Shown here: positions 25,724-34,947 of the stretch, piece after piece | Layout of the letters: every line of letters begins with the position of its first letter | How positions within the stretch are numbered: position 1 is the first letter of the stretch | Origin: Hymenobacter sp. 5317J-9 | GTDB taxonomy: Bacteria; Bacteroidota; Bacteroidia; Cytophagales; Hymenobacteraceae | DNA length: 64,000 nt | NCBI RefSeq assembly: GCF_022921075.1 | Contig: NZ_CP095050.1 | Coordinates: forward strand, 4,402,001-4,466,000 | Direction of reading: 5' to 3' | Position numbers and translations under genes: made by a program | Notes under the pieces: model-generated | Databases searched by the model: none | What the model saw: only the letters and a program-made list of their open reading frames with translations | What the model was told of the DNA's origin: nothing

Positions 25724-27253
25724 CTAAAAGAAGCCCAGCTTCTGCTGGCTGTAGCTGATGAGCATGTTCTTGTTCTGGCGGTAGTGGCTCAGCATCATCT
25801 TGTGGTTTTCGCGGCCGAAACCGGAGGCTTTGTAGCCACCGAAGGGCGCACCGGCGGGGTAGTCGTGGTAGCAGTTCACCCACACGCGGCCGGCCTGAAT
25901 GGCGCGGGGCACCTCGTACAGCTCGTGCGCGTCGCGGGTCCACACGCCGGCGCCGAGGCCGTAGAGCGTGTCGTTGGCAATTTCGATGGCCTCCTCCACG
26001 GTTTTGAAGGTCGTCACGGACACCACCGGGCCGAAGATTTCCTCCTGGAAGATGCGCATCTTGTTGTGCCCTCGGAACATGGTGGGCTGGATGTAGTAGC
26101 CCTCGGCCAGGGCGCCGTCGGTTTGGGTGTAAGCCTCGCCGCCGGTCAGCACTTCGGCCCCTTCGGCCTTGCCGATTTCAAGGTAGCTCAGGATTTTCTC
26201 GAACTGGTCGTTCGAAGCCTGGGCGCCCATCATGGTTTCCATGTCCAGCGGATTGCCCAGCTTGATGGCTTTCACGCGCTCAATCACCCGGGCAATAAAC
26301 TCGTCGTAAATGTCCTCGTGCACCAGCATGCGCGAGGGGCAGGTGCAGATTTCGCCTTGGTTCAGGGCAAACATCACGGCCCCTTCAATGGCCTTGTCGA
26401 GAAAGTCGTCATCGGCATCCATCACCGATTTGAAGAAGACGTTGGGCGACTTGCCGCCCAGCTCCATCGTCACCGGAATCAGGTTTTCGGAGGCATACTG
26501 CATGATGAGGCGGCCGGTGGTCGTCTCCCCCGTGAAGGAGGCCTTTTGGATGCGCGGCGACGAGGCCAGCGGCTTGCCGGCTTCCAGCCCGAAGCCGTTC
26601 ACCACGTTAATCACGCCGGCGGGCACCAGGTCCTGAATCAGCTCCATGAGCACCATGATGCTGGCGGGGGTTTGCTCGGCGGGCTTCATCACCACGGTGC
26701 AGCCGGCCGCAATGGCGGGGGCCAGCTTCCAGGTGGCCATCAGCAGCGGGAAGTTCCAGGGAATAATCTGGCCAATGACGCCCAGCGGCTCCTGAATGTT
26801 CATCGACACGGTGCTGCTGTTCAGTTCGGTCACGTTGCCTTCCTCGGCCCGAATCACGCTGGCGAAATAGCGGAAGTGGTCGATGACCAGCGGCATGTCG
26901 GCGTAGGTGGTTTCGCGGATGGGCTTGCCGTTCTCGACGCATTCCACGGCGGCGAGGTGCGCGAGGTTTTCCTCAATGCGGTTGGCGATTTTGTTGAGGA
27001 TGTTGCTGCGCTCGGTGGCGGAGGTTTTGCCCCAGGTTTTGAAGGCTTCGTGGGCGGCGTCGAGGGCCAGCTCGATGTCTTCCTTGGTGCTGCGGGCCAC
27101 TTTGGTGAAGGCCTTGCCGTCGATGGGCGAGGGGTTTTCGAAGTACTGGCCTTTCACCGGGGGCACCCACTTTCCGCCGATGAAGTTGTCGTAATGAGAC
27201 TTGAATTTGGGGCGGGCCACCACGGTGGTGGTTTCTTCGAGGGTTTCAGCCAT
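25724..27253 (-). CDS. NAD-dependent aldehyde dehydrogenase
   Basis: 509 residues, class of acetaldehyde/chloroacetaldehyde dehydrogenases (ExaC/AldB-like). Oxidises aldehydes to acids. Visible motifs are IPWNFPLLMATWKLAPA (coenzyme site), the general base in MELGGKSPN, and the catalytic cysteine in NQGEICTCPSR near residue 303. The C-terminal FGGYKASGFGRE is typical. The divergent AraC gene 166 bp upstream is its likely regulator. The DUF779 gene would normally follow directly, but an inverted-repeat-bounded insert begins exactly at the stop codon. Confidence 0.93.
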   Translation of the reverse strand: MAETLEETTTVVARPKFKSHYDNFIGGKWVPPVKGQYFENPSPIDGKAFTKVARSTKEDIELALDAAHEAFKTWGKTSATERSNILNKIANRIEENLAHLAAVECVENGKPIRETTYADMPLVIDHFRYFASVIRAEEGNVTELNSSTVSMNIQEPLGVIGQIIPWNFPLLMATWKLAPAIAAGCTVVMKPAEQTPASIMVLMELIQDLVPAGVINVVNGFGLEAGKPLASSPRIQKASFTGETTTGRLIMQYASENLIPVTMELGGKSPNVFFKSVMDADDDFLDKAIEGAVMFALNQGEICTCPSRMLVHEDIYDEFIARVIERVKAIKLGNPLDMETMMGAQASNDQFEKILSYLEIGKAEGAEVLTGGEAYTQTDGALAEGYYIQPTMFRGHNKMRIFQEEIFGPVVSVTTFKTVEEAIEIANDTLYGLGAGVWTRDAHELYEVPRAIQAGRVWVNCYHDYPAGAPFGGYKASGFGRENHKMMLSHYRQNKNMLISYSQQKLGFF

Positions 27254-27330
27254 GGCTTTTGAAGATGGGAATTAAGGTGAAATGGAAACGGTGTAAAGGT
27301 CCCTCCTACCCTGGCCCGGCGGGTTGTGCT

Positions 27331-27361
27331 ATTATCGCAAAGAGTGCTAAAATTGTCGCAA
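27331..27361. promoter_or_regulatory. Candidate AraC-type operator (direct repeat)
   Basis: ATTATCGCAA (27331-27340) and ATTGTCGCAA (27352-27361) are direct repeats with a 21-bp period. AraC-family proteins usually bind direct repeats about two helical turns apart. The pair lies 78 bp before the dehydrogenase start and 58 bp before the AraC start, so it could control both divergent promoters. Confidence 0.5.
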
Positions 27362-27418
27362 CTTGTCGTCCCATCCCCTTGTTGGAAGTGAGTACTCCCC
27401 CACCCAGCTGCTCTTGCC

Positions 27419-28348
27419 ATGACCTCCCGCGTCCATTTGCCCGCCGCTGTCGCCCCCCTGGCCCTCGAACGCCTGCATTCATTGGTTGAAAACCGAACGG
27501 TGTACAACCTCGAAGGCTTTGAGCTCAACGTGTTTGAAACGCACCGCGCCGCCCACCGCGTGCCCCTGCGCCTCGACGGTCTGGCCCTGACCACCATGCT
27601 GCGCGGCAAGAAAGTGATGCACCTGCCCGGCCGCGCCGCCTTCGACTACCTCCCTGGCGAGAGCGTGGTGGTGGACAAGGACGAGCTCATGGAAATCGAC
27701 TTCCCCGACGCCTGCCTGTGCCAGCCCACGCAGTGCCTGGCCGTGGCCATCGCGCCCGACACCATTCGCCACACCGTGGACCTGCTCAATGAGCGCTACC
27801 CCAAGGCCGAAGTGCACACGCCTTGGAAAATAGAGGGCCCCGACTACGCCCACCTCACCAATACCCCCGAGCTGACCGATACGCTGGGCCGCCTGGTGGC
27901 CGTGTCGCGCACTTCCGACATCAACAAGGACGTGCTGGCGGGCTTTACCCTGCAGGAGCTGCTGGTGCGGCTGATGCAGACGCAGGCCCGCCAGCTCATT
28001 TTCCACGACTACGCCCGCTACCTCACCACGCACCGCTTCGCGGCCGTGGTCGACTACATCAAGCAGCACCTGGCCGAAAATCTGAGCATCGACAAGCTGA
28101 GCGCGCTGGCCTGCATGAGCAAGGCCACGTTCTTCCGCCTGTTCAAGCGCGAGTTTGGCATAACGCCGGTCGAGTACATCATTCGGGAACGGCTGAGCGA
28201 GGCCAAGCGGCTGCTGCGCCACCCGCTGGCCAGCGTGGCCGAGGTGTGTTTACGGGCGGGTTTCAACAACCTGTCGTACTTCCAGGCGCTGTTCAAAAAG
28301 TACGAGGGAATGACGCCGGGGGCTTATAAGAAGCAGGCGGTGGCGTAG
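27419..28348 (+). CDS. AraC-family transcriptional regulator
   Basis: 309 residues. The N-terminal half (about 15-190) is a cupin-like AraC_N sensing domain (YqhC type). The C-terminal half has two helix-turn-helix motifs: LSIDKLSALACMSKATFFRL and VAEVCLRAGFNNLSYFQALF. It is divergent from the aldehyde dehydrogenase gene, so it is probably an aldehyde- or alcohol-responsive activator of it. Its TAG stop lies in the GTAG end of the palindrome at 28345-28415. Confidence 0.92.
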   Translation: MTSRVHLPAAVAPLALERLHSLVENRTVYNLEGFELNVFETHRAAHRVPLRLDGLALTTMLRGKKVMHLPGRAAFDYLPGESVVVDKDELMEIDFPDACLCQPTQCLAVAIAPDTIRHTVDLLNERYPKAEVHTPWKIEGPDYAHLTNTPELTDTLGRLVAVSRTSDINKDVLAGFTLQELLVRLMQTQARQLIFHDYARYLTTHRFAAVVDYIKQHLAENLSIDKLSALACMSKATFFRLFKREFGITPVEYIIRERLSEAKRLLRHPLASVAEVCLRAGFNNLSYFQALFKKYEGMTPGAYKKQAVA

Positions 28349-28415
28349 CGTGGACACTGCGAGTCCGCGCCTGATAGTACTCATTCGATGCGCGGACTCG
28401 CAGCGTCCACGCTAC
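28345..28415. repeat. GTAG-headed palindrome between convergent genes
   Basis: 26-bp arms (28345-28370 and 28390-28415, one mismatch) that start GTAG and end CTAC. Each arm has an internal imperfect hairpin, CGTGGAC with GTCCGCG. The left GTAG provides the AraC stop codon, and the right end lies 2 bp before the bestrophin stop. It probably also serves as a transcription terminator. Confidence 0.88.
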
Positions 28416-28417
28416 AT

Positions 28418-29344
28418 TTAAAACACCACGCTGTAGGGCACGTCGGCCAGGGTGCGCACGTCCTCGTGCAGCTCCACACCCAGTATTTCGTGCACGTTGG
28501 CCCGAATACGGTTCGAAATCTGGGTCAGCGGCAGGTCGTTGCTGTCTTTGCCGAAAGGGTCTTCGATTTCGTCGCCAATCATTTCCACACCCAGCAGCGC
28601 GTAGGCGCCCAGCATGGTGATGGGCACCGTGAGCCACTCGTAGGTATCGAGCAGGTTGAAGGGCATGATGAGGATAAACACCGTGACAAAGCCCTTGATG
28701 AAGTAGCTGTAAGAGAAGGGAATGGGCGTGGCCTTGATGCGCTCGCAGGCGCCGGCCACGTCGAGCAGGGCCTCGTGGTGGCGCTGCAGCGTGATGAGGT
28801 GGTTGGGCAGCAGCACCTCCTCGCGTAGCATCCGCTCGAACGACTCCTGCAGCAGCGCGGACAGGCGCGAAGGCACGTGGTGAAACGGCTGCAGCCGCTC
28901 CACAAAACCGGCGTCGGCTTCTTCGAGCTTTTCGAAGCGCACGCCCTTGCGCAGGTGGCCGTCGAGGGCAATGGGAAAGTTGGACAGCAGGCGGGCCAGG
29001 TAGGTGCGGGTGGCGTGGTCGTGGGCCGGCAGGCGGGCGTGCAGCAGCACGGCCAGGTTGCGGCAGTTGTTCACGAGCTGGCCCCAGAGGCGGCGGCCTT
29101 CGTAAAACCGGTCGTAGGCGGTGTTGGTCCGGAAGGCCAGCAACAAACTGAGCATGATGCCCAGGAACGAGAAAAACTCCTTGTCGACATTCAAGTTGAA
29201 CCGGTCGTATTTCACCACCAGCCCCGTGACCACGGCCGCGTAGAGGCCCACCCAGAGCACGCGCTTCAGCAGCAGGCGAATGACGTCGGAAGCACGCAGG
29301 TGGCGCAGCGCCTCCACCCAATCGGTCGATTTGTAAACAATCAT
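28418..29344 (-). CDS. Bestrophin-family anion channel (UPF0187)
   Basis: 308 residues, inner-membrane protein. Transmembrane segments lie near 25-45, 57-72, 210-230 and 235-255. Family motifs include LSLLLAFRTNTAYDRFYEGR (second transmembrane helix and the following loop), GRRLWGQLVNNCRN and, in the cytoplasmic part, EMIGDEIEDPFGKDSNDLPL. Bacterial members form pentameric ion channels. The start ATG 29344 is preceded on its strand by GCTACCTTG, a promoter-like box. Confidence 0.92.
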   Translation of the reverse strand: MIVYKSTDWVEALRHLRASDVIRLLLKRVLWVGLYAAVVTGLVVKYDRFNLNVDKEFFSFLGIMLSLLLAFRTNTAYDRFYEGRRLWGQLVNNCRNLAVLLHARLPAHDHATRTYLARLLSNFPIALDGHLRKGVRFEKLEEADAGFVERLQPFHHVPSRLSALLQESFERMLREEVLLPNHLITLQRHHEALLDVAGACERIKATPIPFSYSYFIKGFVTVFILIMPFNLLDTYEWLTVPITMLGAYALLGVEMIGDEIEDPFGKDSNDLPLTQISNRIRANVHEILGVELHEDVRTLADVPYSVVF

Positions 29345-29373
29345 GAACTAAAAAGCGGCTGAATCGCCCCGGC

Positions 29374-29381
29374 ACAAGGTA
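29374..29381 (-). promoter_or_regulatory. Promoter-like TACCTTGT box for bestrophin
   Basis: TACCTTGT on the minus strand, 30 bp before the bestrophin ATG, resembles the Bacteroidota TAnnTTTG element. The same GCTACCTT core recurs before three other genes in the window (6021, 48064, 49402). Confidence 0.4.
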
Positions 29382-29456
29382 GCAGCCGGGCCGGGAGCGC
29401 CCCGGTACAACTCAGCTTTCCCCTGCCTTACGCACGGGGCCGGCCTCCGCGTTGCA

Positions 29457-29477
29457 ATCGCATGGCGCAAATGCGAT
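29457..29477. promoter_or_regulatory. Short inverted repeat upstream of DoxX-like gene
   Basis: ATCGCAT (29457-29463) and ATGCGAT (29471-29477) form a perfect 7-bp inverted repeat with a 7-bp spacer, 35 bp before the next start codon. It could be an operator; no regulator is known. Confidence 0.3.
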
Positions 29478-29511
29478 ATTTTAGCAGCAAAACCTCTCTT
29501 TTCAGTTATTT

Positions 29512-30792
29512 ATGCAGGCAACGCTCCCGTCTTCTACCCTCCGTTGGCCGCTGTGGCGCAAATGGCTCTTTTGCTTTTCCAGCATCTACCTGCTGCTGTT
29601 CATCTCGCCGCTCACCTGGCTGGCCAGCGTGCCGGGGCTGGGCGAAGTGGCCGGGGCCTACGGCGCCGCCGAAGGCTGGTTGGTGAACCTGGGCAACCGC
29701 CACCTCTTCCACGTGAAAGACGTGCTGGTGCCCCTCAACGGCAGCGGCGACACGTCCTACGGCTACGCGCAGCTGTGCTTTTTTGCGCTGGCGGCCGTGG
29801 TGGGCGCCACGCTGTGGGTGCTGCTCGACCGGCAGCGGCCCAACTACGCCCGGGGCTACTACTGGCTGCTGGTGCTGGTGCGCTATTTCGTGGCCCTCAA
29901 CGCCCTGGGCTACGGCATTCTCAAGGTGTTTGCCCTGCAGATGAACGAGCCCAACCTGAGCGCGCTGGCCACCCCGCTGGGCGACCTGCTGCCGATGCGC
30001 TTTTCGTGGTTTTTCATTGGCTACTCCAAGCCCTACCAAATATTCTCCGGAGCGGCGGAAGTGGCAGCGGGCGTGCTGCTGCTGTGGCGGCGCACCAGCA
30101 CGCTGGGGGCGTTTGTGGCGGCCAGCGTGTTTCTGAACGTGATGATGCTGAACCTGTGCTACGACATCCCGGTGAAGATTTTCTCCATTCACCTGTTCGT
30201 GCTCAGCGTGTTTTTGCTGCTGGGCGACGCCGAGCGCCTGTTCAATTTCTTTGTGCTGAACCGGCCCACGCCCCCGGCCCCCGAGGTGCCGCCGCTGCCC
30301 TGGCGCTGGCGCGTGGCCCAGCTCACCCTCAAATGCGTGTTTATCGGCCTGTTTGCGCTGCTGCCGCTGTATCAATATTCGCAGGGCAACCCCATGGCCA
30401 CTGCACCGGTTAAGGGAAAGCTCACCACCGGCTTCTTTGAAGTCGAGCGGTTTGAGGCCAACGTGCCCGATAGCCTGCGCTGGAAAGACGTGGTATTTGA
30501 AGCCGGCACCTCGGGCAGCGTGGGCTCGCCCGACACCCTGCTCCGGCAGCGCTACCGCCGCGGCTACTTCGCCTACAGCCTGGACTCGGCGAACAGCACC
30601 ATCGCCTTCAAGAAGATGTCGTCTGACTCGCTGCCGGTGTTTACGCTGCGCTATGCGCAGCCCGATTCCAACCACCTGGTGCTGCGCGGCAAAATGCGCA
30701 ACGACACCGTGCTGATTGCCTTGAAGCGCCAGCCCCGCCATTTCCAGCTAGCGGAGCGCCAGTTTCACTGGCTCTCGGAAGCCAACCGCTAA
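29512..30792 (+). CDS. DoxX-like integral membrane protein with C-terminal soluble domain
   Basis: 426 residues. About seven transmembrane helices are visible between residues 15 and 295 (for example KWLFCFSSIYLLLFISPLTW, LCFFALAAVVGATLWVLL, and IHLFVLSVFLLLG). A C-terminal soluble domain (about 300-426) follows. The charged loop FALQMNEPNLSALATPLGDL is typical of DoxX-like membrane proteins of Bacteroidota. Function unknown; perhaps redox or lipid related. Its stop codon overlaps that of the convergent GreB-like gene by 3-4 bases. Confidence 0.78.
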   Translation: MQATLPSSTLRWPLWRKWLFCFSSIYLLLFISPLTWLASVPGLGEVAGAYGAAEGWLVNLGNRHLFHVKDVLVPLNGSGDTSYGYAQLCFFALAAVVGATLWVLLDRQRPNYARGYYWLLVLVRYFVALNALGYGILKVFALQMNEPNLSALATPLGDLLPMRFSWFFIGYSKPYQIFSGAAEVAAGVLLLWRRTSTLGAFVAASVFLNVMMLNLCYDIPVKIFSIHLFVLSVFLLLGDAERLFNFFVLNRPTPPAPEVPPLPWRWRVAQLTLKCVFIGLFALLPLYQYSQGNPMATAPVKGKLTTGFFEVERFEANVPDSLRWKDVVFEAGTSGSVGSPDTLLRQRYRRGYFAYSLDSANSTIAFKKMSSDSLPVFTLRYAQPDSNHLVLRGKMRNDTVLIALKRQPRHFQLAERQFHWLSEANR

Positions 30793-31307
30793 GCGTAGGC
30801 TATCGCGGCTACTTCCACCACCTCCTCGTTGGGGCCCAGCTTCAGCGTCACGGGCTTTTTGAGCTTCGCACCTAGTACGGCCCGCGCTATGGGGGCTACA
30901 AAAGCTACTTTGCCTTCGGCGATATCGGCCTCGTCGACGCCTACGATGGTGAACCTGCGCTCGAAACCCACCTTCCCACCGCTCACGGTTCGCAGCGTCA
31001 CGGCGGCGCCGAAACGCACCTCCTTGGGCGGCTGGCCGGCGGGGTCCACCACTTTGGCGCTGCCCAGGCGCTCGGTGAGCAGGGCAATGCGGCCGTTGTA
31101 GAGCGAGAGTTGGTGGGTGCGGTCGGTGTCGTTGTCGCGGTTGGCTTCGGCCTGGGCGCGCTCGGCTTCGAGGGCCGCGAGCTCGGCGCGCAGCAGCTCC
31201 AGCCCGCGGGGCGTCACGTAGTTGGGCGTGCCCGGCGGCAGCGCCGCGCGGGGCGGAATGATGGGCGGCGTCTGCGCGTCGTCTTCCTTAACAAAACCTC
31301 GGCTCAT
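30789..31307 (-). CDS. GreA/GreB-family transcript cleavage factor
   Basis: 172 residues. Begins MSRGFVKEDD, close to the E. coli GreB start, followed by IPPRAALPPGTPNYVTPRG. A coiled-coil region with acidic residues (about 35-90) precedes the C-terminal FKBP-like domain (about 100-172) that binds RNA polymerase. The family rescues backtracked polymerase by stimulating RNA cleavage. ATG 31307 was chosen for its match to GreB; a long upstream extension has no similarity. Convergent with and overlapping the DoxX-like gene, and divergent from the MFS gene. Confidence 0.88.
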   Translation of the reverse strand: MSRGFVKEDDAQTPPIIPPRAALPPGTPNYVTPRGLELLRAELAALEAERAQAEANRDNDTDRTHQLSLYNGRIALLTERLGSAKVVDPAGQPPKEVRFGAAVTLRTVSGGKVGFERRFTIVGVDEADIAEGKVAFVAPIARAVLGAKLKKPVTLKLGPNEEVVEVAAIAYA

Positions 31308-31470
31308 GCCCGGTTGAACGCAGTAGCGCGGCCAGCGTTGCGGGCCCGCCGGGCCAGTGGTTGCGGCACCGGGCGCCGGGGCCGAATTGCCGGCGGGTGC
31401 AACCATCGGGTGCATTGGGCGGTTGGAGGAGTCTTGTGCCCACGCAGGCCCAGGCCCGCGCCTTCCGTCC

Positions 31471-32697
31471 ATGTCCCACTCCGCTATCGAAAACCGACCA
31501 CCCACACCGGCGCCACCGGCGCCCACTCCACACGCCGAAACGCCCCCGCTCAGCAACGCACTTGTCTGGCTGATGGCCGTGACCTGCGGCCTGGTGGTGG
31601 CCAACATCTACTACAACCAACCGCTGCTGGCCGCCATTGGCCGCACCTTCCACAAAACCGACAGCGGGGCCAGCCTGGCGGCCACCGCCACCCAGATTGG
31701 CTACACGCTGGGCATGCTGCTGGTGGTGCCCCTGGGCGACATGCTGGAGCGCAAGCGCCTGATGCTGCTCATGCTGCTGGGGGCGGCTGGGGCCATGGCA
31801 GCGGCGGCATTTGCGCCGTCGTTTGCCTTGCTGGCGGCGGCCAGCGTGCTCATCGGGCTGCTGTCGGCGGTGCCGCAGCTGCTGGTGCCCATGGCCGCCC
31901 ACCTGGCTCCGGAGGCCGAGCGCGGCCGCGTGGTGGGCCGCGTGATGAGCGGCCTGCTCATCGGCATCCTGCTTTCGCGCACCGTGAGCGGCTACGTGGG
32001 CCTGCACCTGGGCTGGCGGGCCATGTTCGAAATCGGGGCCGGGCTGATGGTGCTGCTGGTGGCCCTGCTGGCCTGGCAGCTGCCGCAGGACCGGCCCACG
32101 TTCACGGGCACCTACGCCTCGCTGATGAAGTCGCTGGGCACGCTCGTGCGCGAGCAGCCGGCCTTGCGGCGGGCCACGCTGGTGGGCGCGTTTTTGTTTG
32201 CGGCCTTCAGCGTGTTCTGGACCACGCTGGCGTTCTACCTCGAAGGCCCGCGCTTCCACTACGGCTCCGACGTGGCCGGTTTCTTTGGGCTGATTGGAGC
32301 ATTTGGCGCTTTGGCCGCGCCGCTGGCCGGCAAAACGGCCGATACCAAAGGTTCGGACTACACCATTGGGCTGGGCATTGCGCTGGCACTGGTGGCCTAC
32401 GCCATCCTGGGCGTGGGCGGTGGTTGGGTGGCCGGGCTGGTGGTGGGCGTCATCCTGCTCGACGTGGGCGTGCAGGCCACGCACATCTCCAACCAGTCGC
32501 TCATCTTCTCGCTGGTGCCCGAGGCCCGCAGCCGCCTCAACACCGTGTACATGACCGGCTACTTCACCGGCGGCTCGCTGGGCTCCATTCTGGGCGGGCT
32601 GGCCTGGACGCACGGCGGCTGGCCGGGGGTGTGCGGGCTAGGCGCGGCCCTGGCCGGCGCGGCCTGGCTGATTAGCCGGTACTACGCGCGAAGCTGA
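31471..32697 (+). CDS. MFS transporter, probable drug or sugar efflux
   Basis: 408 residues with 12 predicted transmembrane helices. A proline-rich cytosolic N-terminus (1-28) precedes the first helix (WLMAVTCGLVVANIYYNQPLL). The family signature between helices 2 and 3 is GDMLERKRLM. This group is often annotated as arabinose-efflux-like MFS. The start ATG 31471 is supported by the divergent spacing from the GreB-like gene (163 bp); the longer frame has no hydrophobic or family content. Substrate unknown. Confidence 0.9.
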   Translation: MSHSAIENRPPTPAPPAPTPHAETPPLSNALVWLMAVTCGLVVANIYYNQPLLAAIGRTFHKTDSGASLAATATQIGYTLGMLLVVPLGDMLERKRLMLLMLLGAAGAMAAAAFAPSFALLAAASVLIGLLSAVPQLLVPMAAHLAPEAERGRVVGRVMSGLLIGILLSRTVSGYVGLHLGWRAMFEIGAGLMVLLVALLAWQLPQDRPTFTGTYASLMKSLGTLVREQPALRRATLVGAFLFAAFSVFWTTLAFYLEGPRFHYGSDVAGFFGLIGAFGALAAPLAGKTADTKGSDYTIGLGIALALVAYAILGVGGGWVAGLVVGVILLDVGVQATHISNQSLIFSLVPEARSRLNTVYMTGYFTGGSLGSILGGLAWTHGGWPGVCGLGAALAGAAWLISRYYARS

Positions 32698-32773
32698 ACC
32701 TGAGACGGGGCTACGGTCGAGGTTGTTTACGCAGAAGGGGAAGCCTTATTTTACGGTTTCCACGTTTCCCTTC

Positions 32774-34819
32774 ATGGTTTTCCGAGTCGTCTTTAGTCAG
32801 CACTACTGGCTGTGCTGGTGCTTTTTGCTGCTGGCTGGGCCAGCCGTTGCCCAATCGGTACCCTCCTTGCCGCCTGTGCCCGACAGCTTGCGCCGCGTGT
32901 TGGCCGTGGCCCCCACGAGTGGCGCGGGCCGTGCCACTGCCTTGCTGCGCGTTGCCGAAGCCTATTTGGAACCTTTCGATTCGGCGGGCGTGGTGCTCTA
33001 TGCCGAGGCGGCCGAGCGCGCGGCCCGCCAGGCGCAGCAGTCGGTGCTTGTGGGCCGGGCCCTGGACCTGCGCGGCAACTACTACCGCGAAGCCGGCGAC
33101 CTGCCCCGCGCCCTGCGTCTGCTGCAGCAGGCCGGCCCGCTGCTGGCAACGGCATCCAAGGCCAGCCAGGCCAATTACCGCTACCACCTGGGCATGGTGC
33201 ACGGCAGCCTCAACCAGCCGGCCCGGGCTTTTGCCCTCTACCGCGACGCCTACCAGCTGGCGGGCCCCGACGCCGACCTGAAGGCCGAAATCGTTAACTC
33301 GCGCGGTATCCTGTACGCGCGCCAAAACCAGCTCGATTCGGCCGCCGTCAACTTGTTTCGGGCCGTGCGCATGCACCATCGCAGCGGCAACCAAAGCTCG
33401 GAGGCCGCCGCGCTCGGCAACCTGGCGCTGATTTACGCCCAGCAAAAGCGTTGGGCCCAAGCCGCCGCTTACACCCGGCAGGGCAAGGCCCTGGAAACCG
33501 CGCTGCACGACACCGTGGCCCTGGCCACCTCGTGGCTAAACCTGGGCATCGTGCTGATGAGCCGCGACAGTGCCCGCGCCGCCCGCAACAGCATTCGGCT
33601 GGCCCTGCACATGCAGCAGCGCGCCCACATCACCGGCAACGAGCCCATTAGCTGGAACGCCTTGGCCAAGGCCTACGAGCGCCTCAACCAGCCCGATTCG
33701 GCCCGGTATTACTACGGCAAAGTACTGGCCCTGCGCCAGCGCACCGGCGAGCCCGCCACCCTCAGCGTGGCCCTGAAAAGCCTGGCCGGGTTTTACCTGC
33801 GCCAGGGCCACTGGCCGCAGGCCGAAGCCTACGCCCGCCGGGTTCTCGCTCTGCCCAAGCAGGCAGTGGAAGCCAACCAGGTGCTGGACGCCCTGAACGT
33901 GCTACGCCAGGTGGCCGCGCACCGCCGCGACTTCGCCGCCGCTTATGCCTGGCAAACCCGCGCCCAGGCCTTGCGCGACTCCCTGCGCGCCCTGGCCGAC
34001 ACCCGCATCACCGAAGAGCAGCGCGCCCGTTACGAAACCGACCGCGCCGAGGCGCGGGTGCGCGAGCTCACCCAGCGCCAGCAGGTGGTCGACCTGCGCC
34101 GCCAGCAGCAGCTGCTGGGGGCAGGGCTGACGGCCCTGCTGCTGCTGGCCGCGGGCGCCGTGGTGCTGCAGGAATACCGCCGTCGCCAGTTGCGCCGCGA
34201 GCTGGCCCTGCGCACGCGCCTCTCGGCCGATTTGCACGACGAAGTGGGCGCCCTGCTTACCCAGATTTCCATGCAAACCGATTTGCTCGAAGCCGGGGTG
34301 CACGCCCCCGCTCAGCAACAGGCCCAGCTGCGCGAAGTGGCCGCCACCAGCCGCCGGGCCGCCACTCAATTGCAGGACGTGGTCTGGAGCTTCGATGCCC
34401 GCAACGACGCCGGGGGCCGCCTGCTCGACCGCCTGCGCGACCACGCCTACGAGGTGCTGCAGTACGGCGAGGCCACCATCACCTTCGCCACCGACGCCGC
34501 CAGCGAAACCCAGGTGCTGCCCGTGGAAACCCGCCGCGCCCTCTACCTCATTTTTAAGGAGGCATTGACCAACATTCAGAAGCATGCCCCTTCGGCAGCA
34601 CACATTGAGGTAGCGCTGCGCACGGCGCACCAACGCCTCACACTGTCCATTGCCGACGACGGCCCGCCCACGACCGCCGGCCCGGTGCGCGCATCGGGCC
34701 ACGGCCTGCGCAACCTGCAGGCCCGCGCCGAAGCCGTGGGCGGCACCTGTCGCGCTGGCTTCGGCGCGGTGCCCCCCCAGCCGGGTTTCGGGGTGGTGGT
34801 GGAAGTGCCGGTGGACTAA
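32774..34819 (+). CDS. TPR-containing sensor histidine kinase (NarL/HisKA_3 type)
   Basis: 681 residues. A signal peptide (about 1-24, ending PAVAQ) precedes tetratricopeptide repeats (about 35-400) in the periplasm. A transmembrane helix (LLGAGLTALLLLAAGAVVLQ, about 447-470) follows. The HisKA_3 dimerisation domain has phosphoacceptor His488 in LHDEVGALLTQ. The GHKL ATPase domain has EALTNIQKHA (N box), SIADDG and GHGLRNLQAR. It should signal to the LuxR-type response regulator 128 bp downstream. ATG 32774 was chosen over an upstream TTG. Confidence 0.92.
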   Translation: MVFRVVFSQHYWLCWCFLLLAGPAVAQSVPSLPPVPDSLRRVLAVAPTSGAGRATALLRVAEAYLEPFDSAGVVLYAEAAERAARQAQQSVLVGRALDLRGNYYREAGDLPRALRLLQQAGPLLATASKASQANYRYHLGMVHGSLNQPARAFALYRDAYQLAGPDADLKAEIVNSRGILYARQNQLDSAAVNLFRAVRMHHRSGNQSSEAAALGNLALIYAQQKRWAQAAAYTRQGKALETALHDTVALATSWLNLGIVLMSRDSARAARNSIRLALHMQQRAHITGNEPISWNALAKAYERLNQPDSARYYYGKVLALRQRTGEPATLSVALKSLAGFYLRQGHWPQAEAYARRVLALPKQAVEANQVLDALNVLRQVAAHRRDFAAAYAWQTRAQALRDSLRALADTRITEEQRARYETDRAEARVRELTQRQQVVDLRRQQQLLGAGLTALLLLAAGAVVLQEYRRRQLRRELALRTRLSADLHDEVGALLTQISMQTDLLEAGVHAPAQQQAQLREVAATSRRAATQLQDVVWSFDARNDAGGRLLDRLRDHAYEVLQYGEATITFATDAASETQVLPVETRRALYLIFKEALTNIQKHAPSAAHIEVALRTAHQRLTLSIADDGPPTTAGPVRASGHGLRNLQARAEAVGGTCRAGFGAVPPQPGFGVVVEVPVD

Positions 34820-34896
34820 AGGGAGGATTCGGCCAGTAACGAGGAAGCGCCGGAGGGAGCGCCAAGCTGAACCAATGAGCGGGACGCCCCCTCCTA

Positions 34897-34910
34897 CCCC
34901 ATCAAGATGT
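34897..34910 (+). promoter_or_regulatory. CCCCATCAAGATGT motif, copy 1
   Basis: A 14-bp sequence found again exactly at 35582-35595. Both copies precede a gene of the two-component region (response regulator; glycine-rich secreted protein) and are followed by RAT, then a GCGGCG stretch. Candidate binding site for the response regulator. A TACTTTTG box at 34936-34943 matches the promoter consensus but lies only 5 bp from the start codon. Confidence 0.45.
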
Positions 34911-34947
34911 GATGGCGGCGCTTTCCGGCCGCCGGTACTTTTGCGCC

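Noticed and set aside
25721..27262. 513-codon plus-strand frame
   Set aside because: Antisense to the aldehyde dehydrogenase gene.
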